Below, one piece after another: positions 45,557-57,500 of a DNA stretch of 64,000 nucleotides. A program made the position numbers and the translations under genes. The notes beneath the pieces are model-generated. The model made no database searches. It saw only the letters and a program-made list of their open reading frames with translations, and was not told where the DNA came from. The first letter of the stretch is position 1. Every line of letters begins with the position of its first letter. This DNA comes from Pseudomonas eucalypticola. GTDB taxonomy: Bacteria; Pseudomonadota; Gammaproteobacteria; Pseudomonadales; Pseudomonadaceae. Location: contig NZ_CP056030.1 of NCBI RefSeq assembly GCF_013374995.1, forward strand, positions 4,806,501 through 4,870,500. Reading direction: 5' to 3'.

Positions 45557-47698
45557 CTACATTTCGAATTCGGACTGCAACGCCGCCCTGACGCAGTACA
45601 GCACGCCTTCCGGTACCCGGCCGGCAAACAGCGGCGCCACGTCGGTCACGGGCGGCAGCTCGCCTTCACCATCCAGAAACGCGTCCTGCACCTCTCCCAT
45701 CAGGTCTTCGGGCAGATCGAGCGCCTGCTCAAGCGACAGTTGCTGCTGCCCGATGGCCTCGGCCAACAGGGTGTAGACGTTTTTCTCGCTGCATTGCAAC
45801 TGGCCAGCGATCTGCGCGGGGGTCATGCCGGCGCGCGCCAGGCTGATGAGCTCATGGCGAATGTCGGCCACGGCCCGGGGTGCTTCCTCCGCCCCGCCGT
45901 TGAGGACGGCCAGGAACGCCTCGCCGTAGCGGTCCAGCTTGCGAGCGCCCACGCCGCTGACCTGGGCCATTTCCGCCATGCTGCCTGGCTGGCTGCGCAG
46001 CATTTCCAGCAAGGTGGAGTCAGGGAAGATGACATACGGCGGCACGCTGTGCTCTTCGGCCAGTTTGCGCCGCAGGGTACGCAGGGCTTCCCACTGGTCA
46101 CGCTCTTCGGCACGTACCAGTTGGCTGGCAGGGCTGCCGGAGCCGCTGCGCGTGGTGCCCGCCCCTTTCTGTGGCTTGGGCTCCAGGCGCAACAGCAGGG
46201 TGACTTCCCCGCGCAGCAGTGGCCGGCACGTGTCGCTCAGGCGCAGGCCGCCGTAGCCGTCGAGGTCGACGTCGGCCAGGCCACGCGCCACCAGTTGGCG
46301 GAACAGCGAACGCCATTCGTGCTCGCCGCGGGCCTTGCCCACGCCAAACACTGAAAGTTTCTCGTGGCCAAAGTTGCGGACCTTTTCGGTGTCCTTGCCC
46401 AGTAGCACATCGACCAGGTGCCCCACGCCATAACGCTGCCCCGTGCGGAAAATGGCGGACAGCGCTTGGCGCGCCGGCTCGGTGGCGTCCCAGGTCTGCA
46501 CGCCGTCGATGCAGTTATCGCAATGCCCGCAGGGCTTGGGCATGTCCTCATCGAAATAGGCCAGCAGCGCCTGGCGGCGGCAGCGGGTTTCCTCGCACAG
46601 GGCCAGCATGGCATCGAGCTTGTGCTGCTCCACGCGCTTGTGGCGCTCGTCGCCCTCGGAGTTCTGCAGCATTTGCTTGAGCATCAGCACGTCCTGCAGA
46701 CCGTAGGCCATCCAGGCATCGGCCGGTAAACCGTCGCGCCCGCCACGGCCGGTTTCCTGGTAATAGGCTTCCAGCGACTTGGGCAGGTCCATGTGGGCCA
46801 CGAAACGCACGTTGGGCTTGTCGATACCCATGCCGAAGGCAATGGTGGCGACCATGATCAGGCCTTCTTCGTTGAGGAAGCGCTTCTGGTTCTGGGCCCG
46901 TACGTCGGCCGGCAGGCCAGCGTGGTAGGACAGCGCCGGGAAGCCCTGTTCACACAGGAACGCCGCGGTTTCATCGACCTTCTTGCGCGACAGGCAATAG
47001 ACGATGCCTGCGTCGCTGCGCCGCTCGGCCAGGAAGGTCATCAGTTGCTTGCGCGGGTTTTCCTTGGGCACGATGCGGTAGAAGATGTTCGGCCGGTCGA
47101 AGCTGGACAGGAAGCGCTCGGCGTCCTGCAAGTGCAGGCGGGTGACGATTTCTTCGCGGGTACGCTTGTCGGCGGTGGCCGTCAGGGCAATGCGCGGCAC
47201 ATGGGGAAACTGCTCGGCCAGCTGGCCCAGTTGCAGGTATTCGGGGCGGAAGTCATGGCCCCACTGTGACACGCAGTGGGCTTCGTCGATGGCGAACAGG
47301 GCGATGTCCAGGTTGCGCAGGAAGTCGAGCATGCGCGGCTGCACCAGTCGCTCGGGGGCCAGGTAGAGCATCTTCACTTCGCCGCGGCGAATGCGCGCGG
47401 CCAGGTCGCGCTGCTGCTCGGCGCTGAGGGTGGAGTTCAGCGAGGCCGCGGCCACGCCCAGTTCCTCCAGGGTGGCCACCTGGTCGTCCATCAGCGCGAT
47501 GAGGGGCGAGACCACCACCGCCAGGCCCGGGCGCAGCAGCGCGGGCACCTGGAAGCACAGGGACTTGCCGCCGCCGGTGGGCATCAGCACCAGGGCATCG
47601 CCGCCGCTGGCCACGCGTTCGATAATGGCACCCTGGCGACCCCGAAAACTGTCGTAGCCGAAGATGTCCTTAAGGACGCGTTGAGCCTGTTCGAGCAT
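45557..47698 (-). CDS. recQ: ATP-dependent DNA helicase RecQ
   Basis: A 713-residue superfamily 2 3'-5' helicase. Motif 0/[13 protein letters not shown] and [16 protein letters not shown]; motif [19 protein letters not shown]; motif [16 protein letters not shown]. The zinc knuckle ([12 protein letters not shown]...CGHCDNC), winged-helix RQC domain ([13 protein letters not shown]) and C-terminal HRDC domain ([14 protein letters not shown]) follow in the expected order. It resolves recombination and replication intermediates. The ATG at 47698 has TTGGAG upstream; an earlier in-frame codon is 36 bases up. An AT-rich region separates it from MarR. Confidence 0.98.
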   Translation of the reverse strand: MLEQAQRVLKDIFGYDSFRGRQGAIIERVASGGDALVLMPTGGGKSLCFQVPALLRPGLAVVVSPLIALMDDQVATLEELGVAAASLNSTLSAEQQRDLAARIRRGEVKMLYLAPERLVQPRMLDFLRNLDIALFAIDEAHCVSQWGHDFRPEYLQLGQLAEQFPHVPRIALTATADKRTREEIVTRLHLQDAERFLSSFDRPNIFYRIVPKENPRKQLMTFLAERRSDAGIVYCLSRKKVDETAAFLCEQGFPALSYHAGLPADVRAQNQKRFLNEEGLIMVATIAFGMGIDKPNVRFVAHMDLPKSLEAYYQETGRGGRDGLPADAWMAYGLQDVLMLKQMLQNSEGDERHKRVEQHKLDAMLALCEETRCRRQALLAYFDEDMPKPCGHCDNCIDGVQTWDATEPARQALSAIFRTGQRYGVGHLVDVLLGKDTEKVRNFGHEKLSVFGVGKARGEHEWRSLFRQLVARGLADVDLDGYGGLRLSDTCRPLLRGEVTLLLRLEPKPQKGAGTTRSGSGSPASQLVRAEERDQWEALRTLRRKLAEEHSVPPYVIFPDSTLLEMLRSQPGSMAEMAQVSGVGARKLDRYGEAFLAVLNGGAEEAPRAVADIRHELISLARAGMTPAQIAGQLQCSEKNVYTLLAEAIGQQQLSLEQALDLPEDLMGEVQDAFLDGEGELPPVTDVAPLFAGRVPEGVLYCVRAALQSEFEM

Positions 47699-47953
47699 AT
47701 GCACTCCAAATATCGCAGAACCATCCGGGCCCAAGGCTGGATGAAAAACGCGCGCGTTTCACGCAAAAATGCGTAAGCGCCCGTTGCCAGGGCAACCTTT
47801 CAGGGCGTGAAACGGCCAAAGCGGCGCATTATACCCGAGCGCCCGCCTGTGCAGGGCGCCGCTGATAAGGCCATGTTTTACAGGCTTGGGTGGCGCAGGT
47901 GGCCTAACAAGGCCTAGAATTCACTATCGTAAATTCTCCAAGGTAGCCTTTTA

Positions 47954-48541
47954 ATGTCCTTCGCTGAGCAACTGAACCGTCTGCAAGCCTTCCTCGATGC
48001 CGATGACCTGCACGATGAAGCGCTGGACTACGTGGCCGCTCACGGCTATCTGACCGCGCTGTCGATCTGTTCCGAGGACGTGCCGGAGCGCGAGTGGATC
48101 GACGCCCTGTTCGCCGAAGAGCCGCATTACGCCGATGCCGCCCAGCGTGAAGAGATCGAAGGCACCCTGGTGGCCCTGAAGGCCCACATCGCCCGGCAAC
48201 TGGCCAGCGACGAGGAATTCGAACTGCCCTGTGACCTGGACCTGACCGAAGAGCCGGACGATTCCGAGCTGCGCGGCTGGTGCATCGGTTTCATGGAAGG
48301 CGTGTTCCTGCGCGAAGCGGCGTGGTTCGAGACCGCCGAAGATGAAGTCAGCGAAATGCTGTTGCCGATCATGGTGGGCTCGGGCCTCTTCGACGAACAA
48401 CCCGAGTTCGAAGACATCGCTGCCGATGCCAACCTGCAGGACGACATGATCGTGCAGATCCCGGAAGCGCTGACCGCCCTGTACCTGCTGTGCAATGCCC
48501 CGGACGAGAAGCCCGCGATCCTCAAGCCGCGCCACCACTGA
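47954..48541 (+). CDS. YecA/YgfB family (UPF0149) protein
   Basis: A 195-residue acidic protein (isoelectric character from DLDLTEEPDDSEL). It has the UPF0149 layout: an N-terminal four-helix part (EQLNRLQAFLDADDLHDEAL) and the conserved GWCIGFMEGVFLREAAWF core. YgfB in P. aeruginosa acts on the AmpC/AmpDh3 pathway, but the YecA/YgfB group is broad and no C-terminal zinc motif is seen here. Divergent from recQ. Biochemical function is not established. Confidence 0.85.
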   Translation: MSFAEQLNRLQAFLDADDLHDEALDYVAAHGYLTALSICSEDVPEREWIDALFAEEPHYADAAQREEIEGTLVALKAHIARQLASDEEFELPCDLDLTEEPDDSELRGWCIGFMEGVFLREAAWFETAEDEVSEMLLPIMVGSGLFDEQPEFEDIAADANLQDDMIVQIPEALTALYLLCNAPDEKPAILKPRHH

Positions 48542-48706
48542 TCGTTTTCGGCCCCAGAGCCGATCCCCGGCCCCCTCCCCTGTGGGGCCGGGAAGTACGC
48601 GGTCATGCACCCGCTACTTGCCCGAGCAAAAATATATTCTCCCCACCGCTGTGCTGTCCGTTCGCCATCTCCTAAACTCTGCCCACTGAACACAGAGTCC
48701 CCCGGC

Positions 48707-49414
48707 ATGCCCCCTCGCCCGCGTCGACAAGGATGGCTTTCGCCCAGGCTATGGCGCCTGCTTGGTTGGGTGGCGCTGTGCCTGTCGCTGACCGTCGCCG
48801 GTCAGAACTGGGCTGAGTGGGACTTCCCGCACATCATCGGCAAGGCCGAGCAGCGCTATGGCGGGCTGGGCTCGGCGCGCGAGCGCATGGAAGCCTGGGC
48901 GAGGTTATTGCAGACCAGCGGTGACAAACCCGAGCTGGAGAAGCTGGCGCTGGTCAACAGTTTCTTCAACCGCCAGATGGCGTTCAAGGACGACATGACG
49001 GTGTGGCACGTCGAAGATTACTGGGCCACGCCCCTGGAAGCCTTGTGGAAAGGCGCCGGGGACTGTGAAGACTATGCCATCGCCAAATATTTCAGCCTGC
49101 GACGCCTGGGGGTGTCCGCTGACAAACTGCGTATCACCTACGTCAAGGCCCTGGAGTTGAACCAGGCGCACATGGTGCTGACGTATTACGCCACCGATCG
49201 TGCCGACCCGCTGGTGCTGGACAATCTCAAACCTGACATCAGGCCCGCGTCACAGCGCAAAGACCTGCTGCCGGTGTATGCCTTCAACGCCGAGGGCGTG
49301 TACCTGCCGGGTGCCTCGGCCAATGCCCGAACCAGCGACAGCAAGAAGCTGTCCCGCTGGCAGGATGTGTTGCAGAAAATGAAAGCCGAAGGCTTTGCCA
49401 TTGGCGATGGATAG
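48707..49414 (+). CDS. lapG: Periplasmic cysteine protease LapG (transglutaminase-like)
   Basis: A 235-residue protease with an N-terminal membrane/signal helix (LLGWVALCLSLTVAGQ). The BTLCP catalytic triad is visible as Cys120 in GAGDCEDYAIAKYFS, His155 in LNQAHMVLTYY and Asp172 in VLDNLKPD, with spacings of 35 and 52 residues as in characterised LapG proteins. The neighbouring Asp-Cys-Glu is the calcium site region. LapG cuts retention-module adhesins after the N-terminal TAAG motif, releasing cells from the surface. The start at 48707 gives a normal signal region; lapD begins 10 bp downstream, and the adhesin target is encoded next. Confidence 0.95.
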   Translation: MPPRPRRQGWLSPRLWRLLGWVALCLSLTVAGQNWAEWDFPHIIGKAEQRYGGLGSARERMEAWARLLQTSGDKPELEKLALVNSFFNRQMAFKDDMTVWHVEDYWATPLEALWKGAGDCEDYAIAKYFSLRRLGVSADKLRITYVKALELNQAHMVLTYYATDRADPLVLDNLKPDIRPASQRKDLLPVYAFNAEGVYLPGASANARTSDSKKLSRWQDVLQKMKAEGFAIGDG

Positions 49415-49423
49415 GAGTGCCCG

Positions 49424-51364
49424 ATGTCATTACTCAAGCAACTGTTCCTGGCGATCTGCCTGTTCCTGGTGGTGGCGTTCAGCGGCAGTTTTTTCGTGGG
49501 CCTGGAAAATTCCCGCGAACAGCTGCTCAGCCAACTGCGCTCCCATGGCCAGGACGCTGCCACGGCGCTGGGGCTGTCGTTGGCCCCCCATGTTGACGAC
49601 CCCGCCATGATCGAGCTGATGGTGTCGTCGATTTTCGACAGCGGCTATTTTTCCAGTATCCGCGTGGTGAACCTGGCCGATAACAGCACCCTGGTGGAGC
49701 GCACCTCGCCCCCTGGCACTGGCGAGGTCCCGGCCTGGTTCGTCAGCCTGGTGAACCTCCAGCCCCAGGGTGGCGATGCCCTGGTGATGCGCGGGTGGGA
49801 GCAGGCCGCACGAGTGGAGGTACAGAGCAACCCGCAATTTGCCTTGGCCAAGCTATGGGAAACGGCCATCGGCAGCCTGGCGTGGCTGGCATTGTGCGGC
49901 CTGTTGAGCGCCATTTTTGGCGGGTGGCTGTTGCGCAAGCAGTTGCGCCCATTGGACAACATGGTGAACCAGGCCAACGCCATCAGCCATCGCGAGTTCC
50001 TGACGTTGCCCCGCATACCGCGCACCCCGGAGCTGCGGCGGGTGGTGCTGGCCATGAACCAGATGGTGGAGAAGCTCAAGGCGCTGTTCGCCGAGGAAGC
50101 GGCCCGCAGTGAGAAGCTGCGTGAGGAGTCTTATCAGGACGGCCTCACCGGCCTGGCCAACCGCCGGCTGTTCGACACCCAATTGACCAACCAGTTGATC
50201 GTTACCGAACAGAACAGCGAAGGTTTTGTGCTGATGCTGCGGGTCAATGACCTGGCCGGCCTCAACCAGCGCCTGGGCGGCCAGCGCACCGATGCGCTGA
50301 TCGCCGAGGTGGGCGAGGTGCTCAAGCAACTGCTCGAAGACCCGCGCCGCAGCCGCTGGACGGCCGCGCGCAACCGCGGTGGCGAGTTCAGCTTGCTGGC
50401 GCCAGGCATCACCGCCGATGACGCGCGGCGCCTGGCCGATGACCTCAGCCGCCAACTGCAGAATTTCTACCTCACGGGCGCCAGCGACTGCACGCCCGTG
50501 GCACACATCGGTGCCGTGGCCTATAAACCGGGCGAGGCACCCAACACCGTGTACATGCACCTGGACCAGGCGCTTACCGAGGCGCAGAACCAACCGCAGC
50601 ACTGGGCGGTGCTGGCGCATTTCAATGGCGCCCCCATCCAGAACCCCCACCAATGGCGGGCGTGGATCGACGAGGCGCTGCAGCAGCGCAAGCTCAAACT
50701 CTTCTTTCAACCGGTAGTGCCGTGCGCCGAACCGGGGCAAATCCTGCACCACAAGGTGTTGGCACGACTGCTGGACGCCGAGGGCCAGGCCGTCGCGGCC
50801 GGGCACTTCCTGCCCTGGATCGAGCGCCTGGGCTGGTCGGCGCGCTTTGACCTGGCCATGCTTGAGCACACGCTGGATTACCTGCAGGAGCACCCGCACC
50901 CCCTGGCGCTGAGCCTGTCGGGCACGACCTTGCGCCGCGAAGAGTACCTGACGCCCATTCTGGACCTGCTCAAGGCCAACCCCGGCCAGGCGCACTTGCT
51001 GACCCTGGAGGCCGATGAACACCACTTGCCGCCGCCTGAGCAGATGCAGGCCCTGAGCCAGGCCATCCGCGACACCGGCTACCGCCTGGGCCTGCAGCAC
51101 TTTGGCGGGCGCTTCAGCCAGATCGGCAACCTGACGCACCTGGGCCTGGCGTACTTGAAGATCGATGGCAGCTACATCCGCGCCATCGATCAGCAGAGTG
51201 ACAAACGCCTGTTCATCGAAGCCATCTACCGCGCCACCAACAGCATCGACATGCCGCTGATTGCCGAGATGGTGGAAACGGCGGGTGAGTTGGAGGTGCT
51301 CAAAGAGCTGGGACTGCATGGCGCGATGGGCCGCTTGATCGGCGCGCCTGCAGCGCAGATTTGA
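49424..51364 (+). CDS. lapD: Cyclic-di-GMP receptor LapD
   Basis: A 646-residue inner-membrane protein: N-terminal helix (FLAICLFLVVAFSGSFFVG), a periplasmic LapD/MoxY-type output domain, a second helix (LAWLALCGLLSAIFGGWL), a HAMP segment, a GGDEF domain and an EAL domain. Both catalytic domains are degenerate: RGGEFSLL in place of GGDEF and KVLARLL in place of EALLR, as expected of a receptor rather than an enzyme. With c-di-GMP bound to the EAL domain, LapD sequesters LapG and preserves the adhesin; without it, LapG cleaves. It overlaps nothing and follows lapG by 9 bp. Confidence 0.96.
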   Translation: MSLLKQLFLAICLFLVVAFSGSFFVGLENSREQLLSQLRSHGQDAATALGLSLAPHVDDPAMIELMVSSIFDSGYFSSIRVVNLADNSTLVERTSPPGTGEVPAWFVSLVNLQPQGGDALVMRGWEQAARVEVQSNPQFALAKLWETAIGSLAWLALCGLLSAIFGGWLLRKQLRPLDNMVNQANAISHREFLTLPRIPRTPELRRVVLAMNQMVEKLKALFAEEAARSEKLREESYQDGLTGLANRRLFDTQLTNQLIVTEQNSEGFVLMLRVNDLAGLNQRLGGQRTDALIAEVGEVLKQLLEDPRRSRWTAARNRGGEFSLLAPGITADDARRLADDLSRQLQNFYLTGASDCTPVAHIGAVAYKPGEAPNTVYMHLDQALTEAQNQPQHWAVLAHFNGAPIQNPHQWRAWIDEALQQRKLKLFFQPVVPCAEPGQILHHKVLARLLDAEGQAVAAGHFLPWIERLGWSARFDLAMLEHTLDYLQEHPHPLALSLSGTTLRREEYLTPILDLLKANPGQAHLLTLEADEHHLPPPEQMQALSQAIRDTGYRLGLQHFGGRFSQIGNLTHLGLAYLKIDGSYIRAIDQQSDKRLFIEAIYRATNSIDMPLIAEMVETAGELEVLKELGLHGAMGRLIGAPAAQI

Positions 51365-51427
51365 GAGAACGCCCGTAGACCCCACAAAATCGGGCTCGGG
51401 GGTAACGCGCTGTACCTGCCGAACCGC

Positions 51428-51480
51428 GGCGCGGCCTTCCCGAGCTTCGCCCGGTCCCACAGGGCAAAACCCAGCCACCG
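51428..51480. repeat. Partial REP unit of family 2 after lapD
   Basis: CGGCGCGGCCTTCCCGAGCTT and CGCCCGGTCCCACAGGGCAA are the mirror half of an array 2 unit (compare 41490-41530). It is a stray, half-length copy, and a possible mate (GCGGGCGACGCGCTGTGCCG) follows. It lies between lapD and the adhesin terminator. Confidence 0.75.
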
Positions 51481-51530
51481 CGTGGGAAGCGGGCGACGCG
51501 CTGTGCCGGGAGGACCGCATCAACAGGGCC

Positions 51531-51563
51531 AAAAAAAATCCCGCCTCAGAGGGCGGGATTTTT
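51531..51563. terminator. Bidirectional intrinsic terminator between lapD and adhesin gene
   Basis: AAATCCCGCC (51536-51545) pairs with GGCGGGATTT (51552-51561) around a 6-base loop, flanked by an A8 run on the left and a T5 run on the right. Read in either direction it gives a GC stem with a U-tract, so it should stop both the lapD transcript and the oppositely directed adhesin transcript. Confidence 0.92.
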
Positions 51564-51579
51564 CAGCTTGCTGCCTCGA

Positions 51580-54500
51580 TCAGGCCACATCCACCTTCAA
51601 TGAATGATCCCCGAGCATCCCACTGATGATCGTCGCCGTGTCATGGGACGACACCGTGCCGCCACTGCCTGGGGTCACCCCGTAGTGGCTGGCCAGGTTC
51701 ACGCCTTGCAGGTCGATGGTCTGGGTGGCCGCGCCGCCGGCAGTGGTGCTGACGTCGATGCTGGAAACCAGCCCCGAACCGCTGCCGGTAACCTTGAAGT
51801 GCAGGTAGTCGTCCAGGGTCGAGGCCGTGGCGCCATCACCTTGCAGCAGTTGCGACAGGTCCAGCTTGTCGGTACCCACGGTGAAGTCGGTGATGGTGTC
51901 GTGCCCGCTGTTGCCTGCCAGGTACTTGAAGGTATCGGCACCGTCGCCGCCGGTCAGGGTGTTGTCGCCCAGCCCGCCGATGAGCGTGTCGTTACCGCCG
52001 CCACCGTTGATGACATCGTTGCCGACGCCACCGGTGATGACGTTGGCCTGAGCGTTACCGGTCAGGTGGTCGCCATAATCGGAGCCGATCAGGTTCTGGA
52101 TGTTGTTCAAGGTGTCTTGGCCAGCGCTGACCGTGTCCTGGGCCGTGGTGATGCTCAGGTCCACGGTGACCGGGCCCTTGGCCGCGTGGTAGCTGACGGT
52201 GTTAACGCCCGCGCCGCCGTCAAAGGTGTCATTGCCTTTGCCGCCAATCATGAAGTCATTGCCCGCCAGGCCCAGCAATGTGCTGCCGCTGTCGTTGCTG
52301 ATCAGGATGTCATCACCCGCCGTGCCGGTCAGGGTATAGCCGTCCTGGTAGGTGATGGTGGCGGCCGCGGTGTCGCTACCGCCGTGGGTATCGCTGACGG
52401 TGTAGGTGGCCGGCAGGTCCGGGGTGTAGTTGGCCGCCCCCGCGTAGTTGATGCTCATGTCCAGGGTATAGGCCGTCTGCCCGGTGTGGTTGGCGGCGTG
52501 GCTGATGTGGATGGTGTAGTCACCCTCGGTGGTGGCCGTGAGCACACCGCCGTCACCCAGTGTGGTGGTGGCCCCATTGCCCAGTTGCCAGGTCATGTTC
52601 AGGTGACTGTTGCTGGTATCGGACAGGTTCAGGCTTTCACCGGCTTTCAGGTGCACCGTCAGGGTGTCACTGGCGTTGGCGCTGTTGTTGATACCCAGGG
52701 TGCCGAGGAAACCGCTGACCACCAGCAAGGCCGTCATGTTGCTGGTACTGATGTTGAAGTCACTGCGGTTGATGGTCAGCACCTGGTTGCTGCTGGTGTT
52801 ACTCACGCCGTTGAACTGGAGGGTCTGCACGGTGGCGGCGGTGAAGTCCGCCCCCTTGGGCGCCCAACCGGTGTCGAAGCCGGTGTTGACTACGGTCAGC
52901 GGGTCGCCATTGGCATCGGTGTCGTTGGCCGTCAGTGCCTCGCTGGGCACGAGGATGGTCGAGGACAGCACGTTGGTGATCACATGGTCGGCCACGGCCA
53001 CAGGTGGCGAGTTCGGCGTCACGGTCACGCTCAGGTCGGCCGGGTTGGATGTGTCGCCGTCGTTGTCGGCCAAGACGAACGTCACCTTGTCGGTGAAGGT
53101 GCTGGCGCCCCCACTGGAGGCGGCGGTGTAGGTATAGGCGCCGGTGTCCATGTCGACCACCACCGTGGCACCGTGGCTGGTGGCCACGCTGATGCTGTTG
53201 GTGCTGGTGTCGAAGGTACCGTGGCCGCTGGTGCTGCTCGCGGTCATGCCCCCTTCACCGTTGTTGGCCTTCGGATCGTAGGTGTAGGTCACGCCGTCCA
53301 CGGTGATGGACTTGATGAACCCGCCGTCGGCGCCGAACGTGCCATTGGTCAACAGGCTTCCCGCCAGCGCCACGCTCTGCACGGTGCTGCTGAGCACCCC
53401 GCTGAGGTTGTTGAGGTCGGTGACCACGTTGGCGTTGGTATTGGTGCCGGTGGTGCCGTCATAGGCGATGGGGTTCAGGTACTGGCTGTCGACGCCGGTG
53501 CCCAGGCCGATGGCGTACGCCTTGATGTCATTGGCGCTGAGGAAATCGGTCCAGGCTTTCTCTTCGGTGGTGTCGATGCCGTCGCCCAGGTTGGGGTTGG
53601 TCTGGCTACCCGACTGGCTGCCCCCCGAGGTCGGGTGGGTGCTGGACAAGGTCGGGTCACCGTCGGAGAAGAAATACGCCACGTTCTGGCCGCCCACCAG
53701 CTTGCCATTGGCGCTGAACGCGGTCTCGGCGCCGCTCAGGGCATAGTCATAGTTGGTGCCGCCGTTGGCCTGCAAGGTCGCGATGTAAGCCTTGGCGGTG
53801 GCCACGTCGACCCACACGTTGCTGGGGATGGTCACGCCATTGCTGAACGTGACGATCTGCACCTTCACATCACCCATGCCGTCGTACTGGTCAAGCAGCT
53901 TGCCGATGGCCTGCTTGGCCAGGTCCAGGCGCGACAGGTTGCCGACGCCGGAAGGGTCGTCCATGCTGCCTGAGACGTCGATCACCAGCAGCACGTTGGA
54001 GTTGACCTCCGGTGCGATGGCCACGCGGTCGATGGCCCCTGCCTGGGGTACGTCGTCGGTGATGGCGATCACCAACTGGTTGGTGATGGTGTTGCCCTGG
54101 CTGTCGGTGGCCCGGTACGTGACGCTGTCCGTGGTGTAGTCGTTGCCGTTGTTGGCCGCGGGGTCGGTCTTCGGCGCCGAGGTCAGGGTGTAGGTGTAGC
54201 TGCCGTCGGCGTTGAGCTGGATGACCCCATACTGGGTGTGCACCAGCCCGTCCTGGGCACCGTCGATGCTGTAGGTGATGGTCCCGACACCGCCCGAGAC
54301 AGAGCCCACCAAAGAGCCGCTCGCGGTTTCGGCGGTGGAGTCGGGGTCGCTGCCGACCACGGTGCCGGGGGCCAGGTCCTTGCCGTCCTGGTTTAGGTCC
54401 AGCGCGGCTTCGGCGACGGTCAGCGCCGGGCCATTGCCAGGCTCCAGGTGCAGGCCACTGCTGCCGATGTCGATGGTGACGGTGGTGGTGCTGATGTCGC

Positions 54501-57500
54501 CATCTTTGTCCGCCACCGAGTAGGTAAAGGTATCAGTGACGGCGCCCTGGGCCGCCGCGTTGGCGTTGGCGTGGTACAGGCTGCTGCCGTCGGCCGTGAT
54601 CACCAGGAAGCCATACAGCCCTTGGACGACGGTATTGGTGCCGCCGATGACCGGGGCAGACGTATCGCCCCCCGCCTTCACACCGACCACGCCAAAGAAG
54701 CCGTCGGCCCCGGAAACGTCATTGGCCAGCACGTTGCCGCGCACCGTCTGGCCCTCGACGATCGACGCGCCATCGGCGTAGGCCTGGGGCTGGTCGTCGA
54801 CGATCTTGATGGTCAAGGTGCTCGCCACGTGGTTACCGACGCTGTCGGTGGTCACCACGGCGAACGTTTCAGTGGTGCCCAGGCCGTACACGGTGGGCGC
54901 GCTGGTCAAGGTGTAGGTGTAGCTGCCATCGGCGTTCATGTGGATGACGCCATACTTGCCAGACATGTCTCCGCTGCTGTCGGAGCCGTACAGGCTGTAG
55001 TTGAGCGCGCCTACACCGCCGCTGACGGAACCGGCCACGGTGCCGCTCGCCGTTTCCTGGGTCCAGTCCGGGTGGCTGCCGGTGGTGTTGCCCGGCGCCA
55101 GGTCCTTGCCGTCCTGGGTCTTGTCCAGCGCCGCTTCGAACACGGTGACGCCGTCGACGTTGGTGGCCTTCAGGTGCGAGTCGTCGACCTTGATGGTCAA
55201 GGTGGTGGTGCTGACGTCGCCGTCCTTGTCCATCACCGAGTAGGTGAAAATGTCGAGGCCACCCTTGGCGCCGACCGAGTTGGCGTTGGCGTGGTAGACG
55301 CTGGTGCCGTCGGCGCCGATCACCAGTTCGCCGTACAGGCCCTGGATGACAGTGCCCACGCCCGTGGTCACGGTCTTGGTGATATCGGCACCGGCCTTGA
55401 CACCGATCACCCCCGCGAAGCCATCGGCGCCGGACACGTCATTGTTGAGGACGTTGCCTTGGGCGGTCTGGCCTTCGGCGAGCTTGGCGAAGTCAGGCAC
55501 GGCCACCGGATGGTCGTCGACGATCTTGATGGTGAGCTGGCTGGCGACGTGGTTGCCCACGCTGTCGGTGGTCACCAGGGTGAAGGTTTCGGTGGTGCCC
55601 AGGCCCACCACTTGCGGCGCGCTGGTCAGGGTGTAGGTGTAGCTGCCATCGGCGTTCAGGTGGATGACGCCGTACTTGCCCACGGTGTCGCCGTTGGTGT
55701 CGGAGCCGTAGACGCTGTAAGTCAGCGCCCCTACCCCGCCACTCACCGAGCCGGCGACGGTGCCGCTGGCGGTTTCCGAGGTCCAGTCCGGGTGGCTGCC
55801 GGTGGTGTTGCCCGGCGCCAGGTCGTTGCCGTCCTGGGTCTTGTCCAACGCCGCTTCGAACACGGTGACGCCGTCGACGTTGGTGGCCTTCAGGTGCGAG
55901 TCATCGACCTTGATGGTCAAGGTGGTGGTGCTGACGTCGCCGTCCTTGTCCATCACCGAGTAGGTGAAAATGTCGAGGCCGCCCTTGGCGCCGACCGAGT
56001 TGGCGTTGGCGTGGTAGACGCTGGTGCCGTCGGCGCCGATCACCAGTTCGCCGTACAGGCCCTGGATGACAGTGCCCACGCCCGTGGTCACGGTCTTGGT
56101 GATATCGGCACCGGCCTTGACACCGATCACCCCCGCGAAGCCATCGGCGCCGGACACGTCATTGTTGAGGACGTTGCCCTGGGCGGTCTGGCCTTCGGCA
56201 AGCTTGGCGAAGTCAGGCACGGCCACCGGATGGTCGTCGACGATCTTGATGGTGAGCTGGCTGGCGACGTGGTTGCCCACGCTGTCGGTGGTCACCAGGG
56301 TGAAGGTTTCGGTGGTGCCCAGGCCCACCACTTGCGGCGCGCTGGTCAGGGTGTAGGTGTAGCTGCCATCGGCGTTCAGGTGGATGACGCCGTACTTGCC
56401 CACGGTGTCGCCGTTGGTGTCGGAGCCGTAGACGCTGTAAGTCAGCGCCCCTACCCCGCCACTCACCGAGCCGGCGACGGTGCCGCTGGCGGTTTCCGAG
56501 GTCCAGTCCGGGTGGCTGCCGGTGGTGTTGCCCGGCGCCAGGTCCTTGCCGTCCTGGGTCTTGTCCAACGCCGCTTCGAACACGGTGACGCCGTCGACGT
56601 TGGTGGCCTTCAGGTGCGAGTCATCGACCTTGATGGTCAAGGTGGTGGTGCTGACGTCGCCGTCCTTGTCCATCACCGAGTAGGTGAAAATGTCGAGGCC
56701 GCCCTTGGCGCCGACCGAGTTGGCGTTGGCGTGGTAGACGCTGGTGCCGTCGGCGCCGATCACCAGTTCGCCGTACAGGCCCTGGATGACAGTGCCCACG
56801 CCCGTGGTCACGGTCTTGGTGATATCGGCACCGGCCTTGACACCGATCACCCCCGCGAAGCCATCGGCGCCGGACACGTCATTGTTGAGGACGTTGCCCT
56901 GGGCGGTCTGGCCTTCGGCGAGCTTGGCGAAGTCAGGCACGGCCACCGGCTGGTCGTCGACGATCTTGATGGTGACCTGGCTCTCCACCTGGTTGCCGAC
57001 ACTGTCGGTGGTCACCAGGGTGAAGGTGTCCAGGGTGCCCAACCCGGGAACTTGCGGCGCTGTATTGAGGGTGTAGGTGTAGGTGCCGTCGGCATTGAGG
57101 TGCAAGGTGCCGTACTGGCTACTGACGTTGCCGTTGCTGTCCGCGCCGGCCAGGCTGTAGGTCAGTGCGCCGACGCCGCCAGTGACGTAGCCAACGACAG
57201 TGCCGCTTCCACTTTCCAGCGGCGAATCAGGATGGCTGCCGGTGGGCAGCGCAGCCTCGAATACCGTGACGTCATCGACGTTGGTGGCCTTCAGGCCGGC
57301 GTCGGTGATGGTAATGGTCAGGGTTGTGGTGCTGATGTCACCGTCCTTGTCCGCCACCGAGTAGGTGAAGACATCGGTGACACTGCCGTTGTTGGCGACG
57401 TTGGGGTTGGCATGGTAGGTGGTGCTGCCATCGGCGGCGATGGTCAACACGCCGTAGTCGCCAGCGATGGCCACGCCCACACCGGTGGTAACGGTACTGG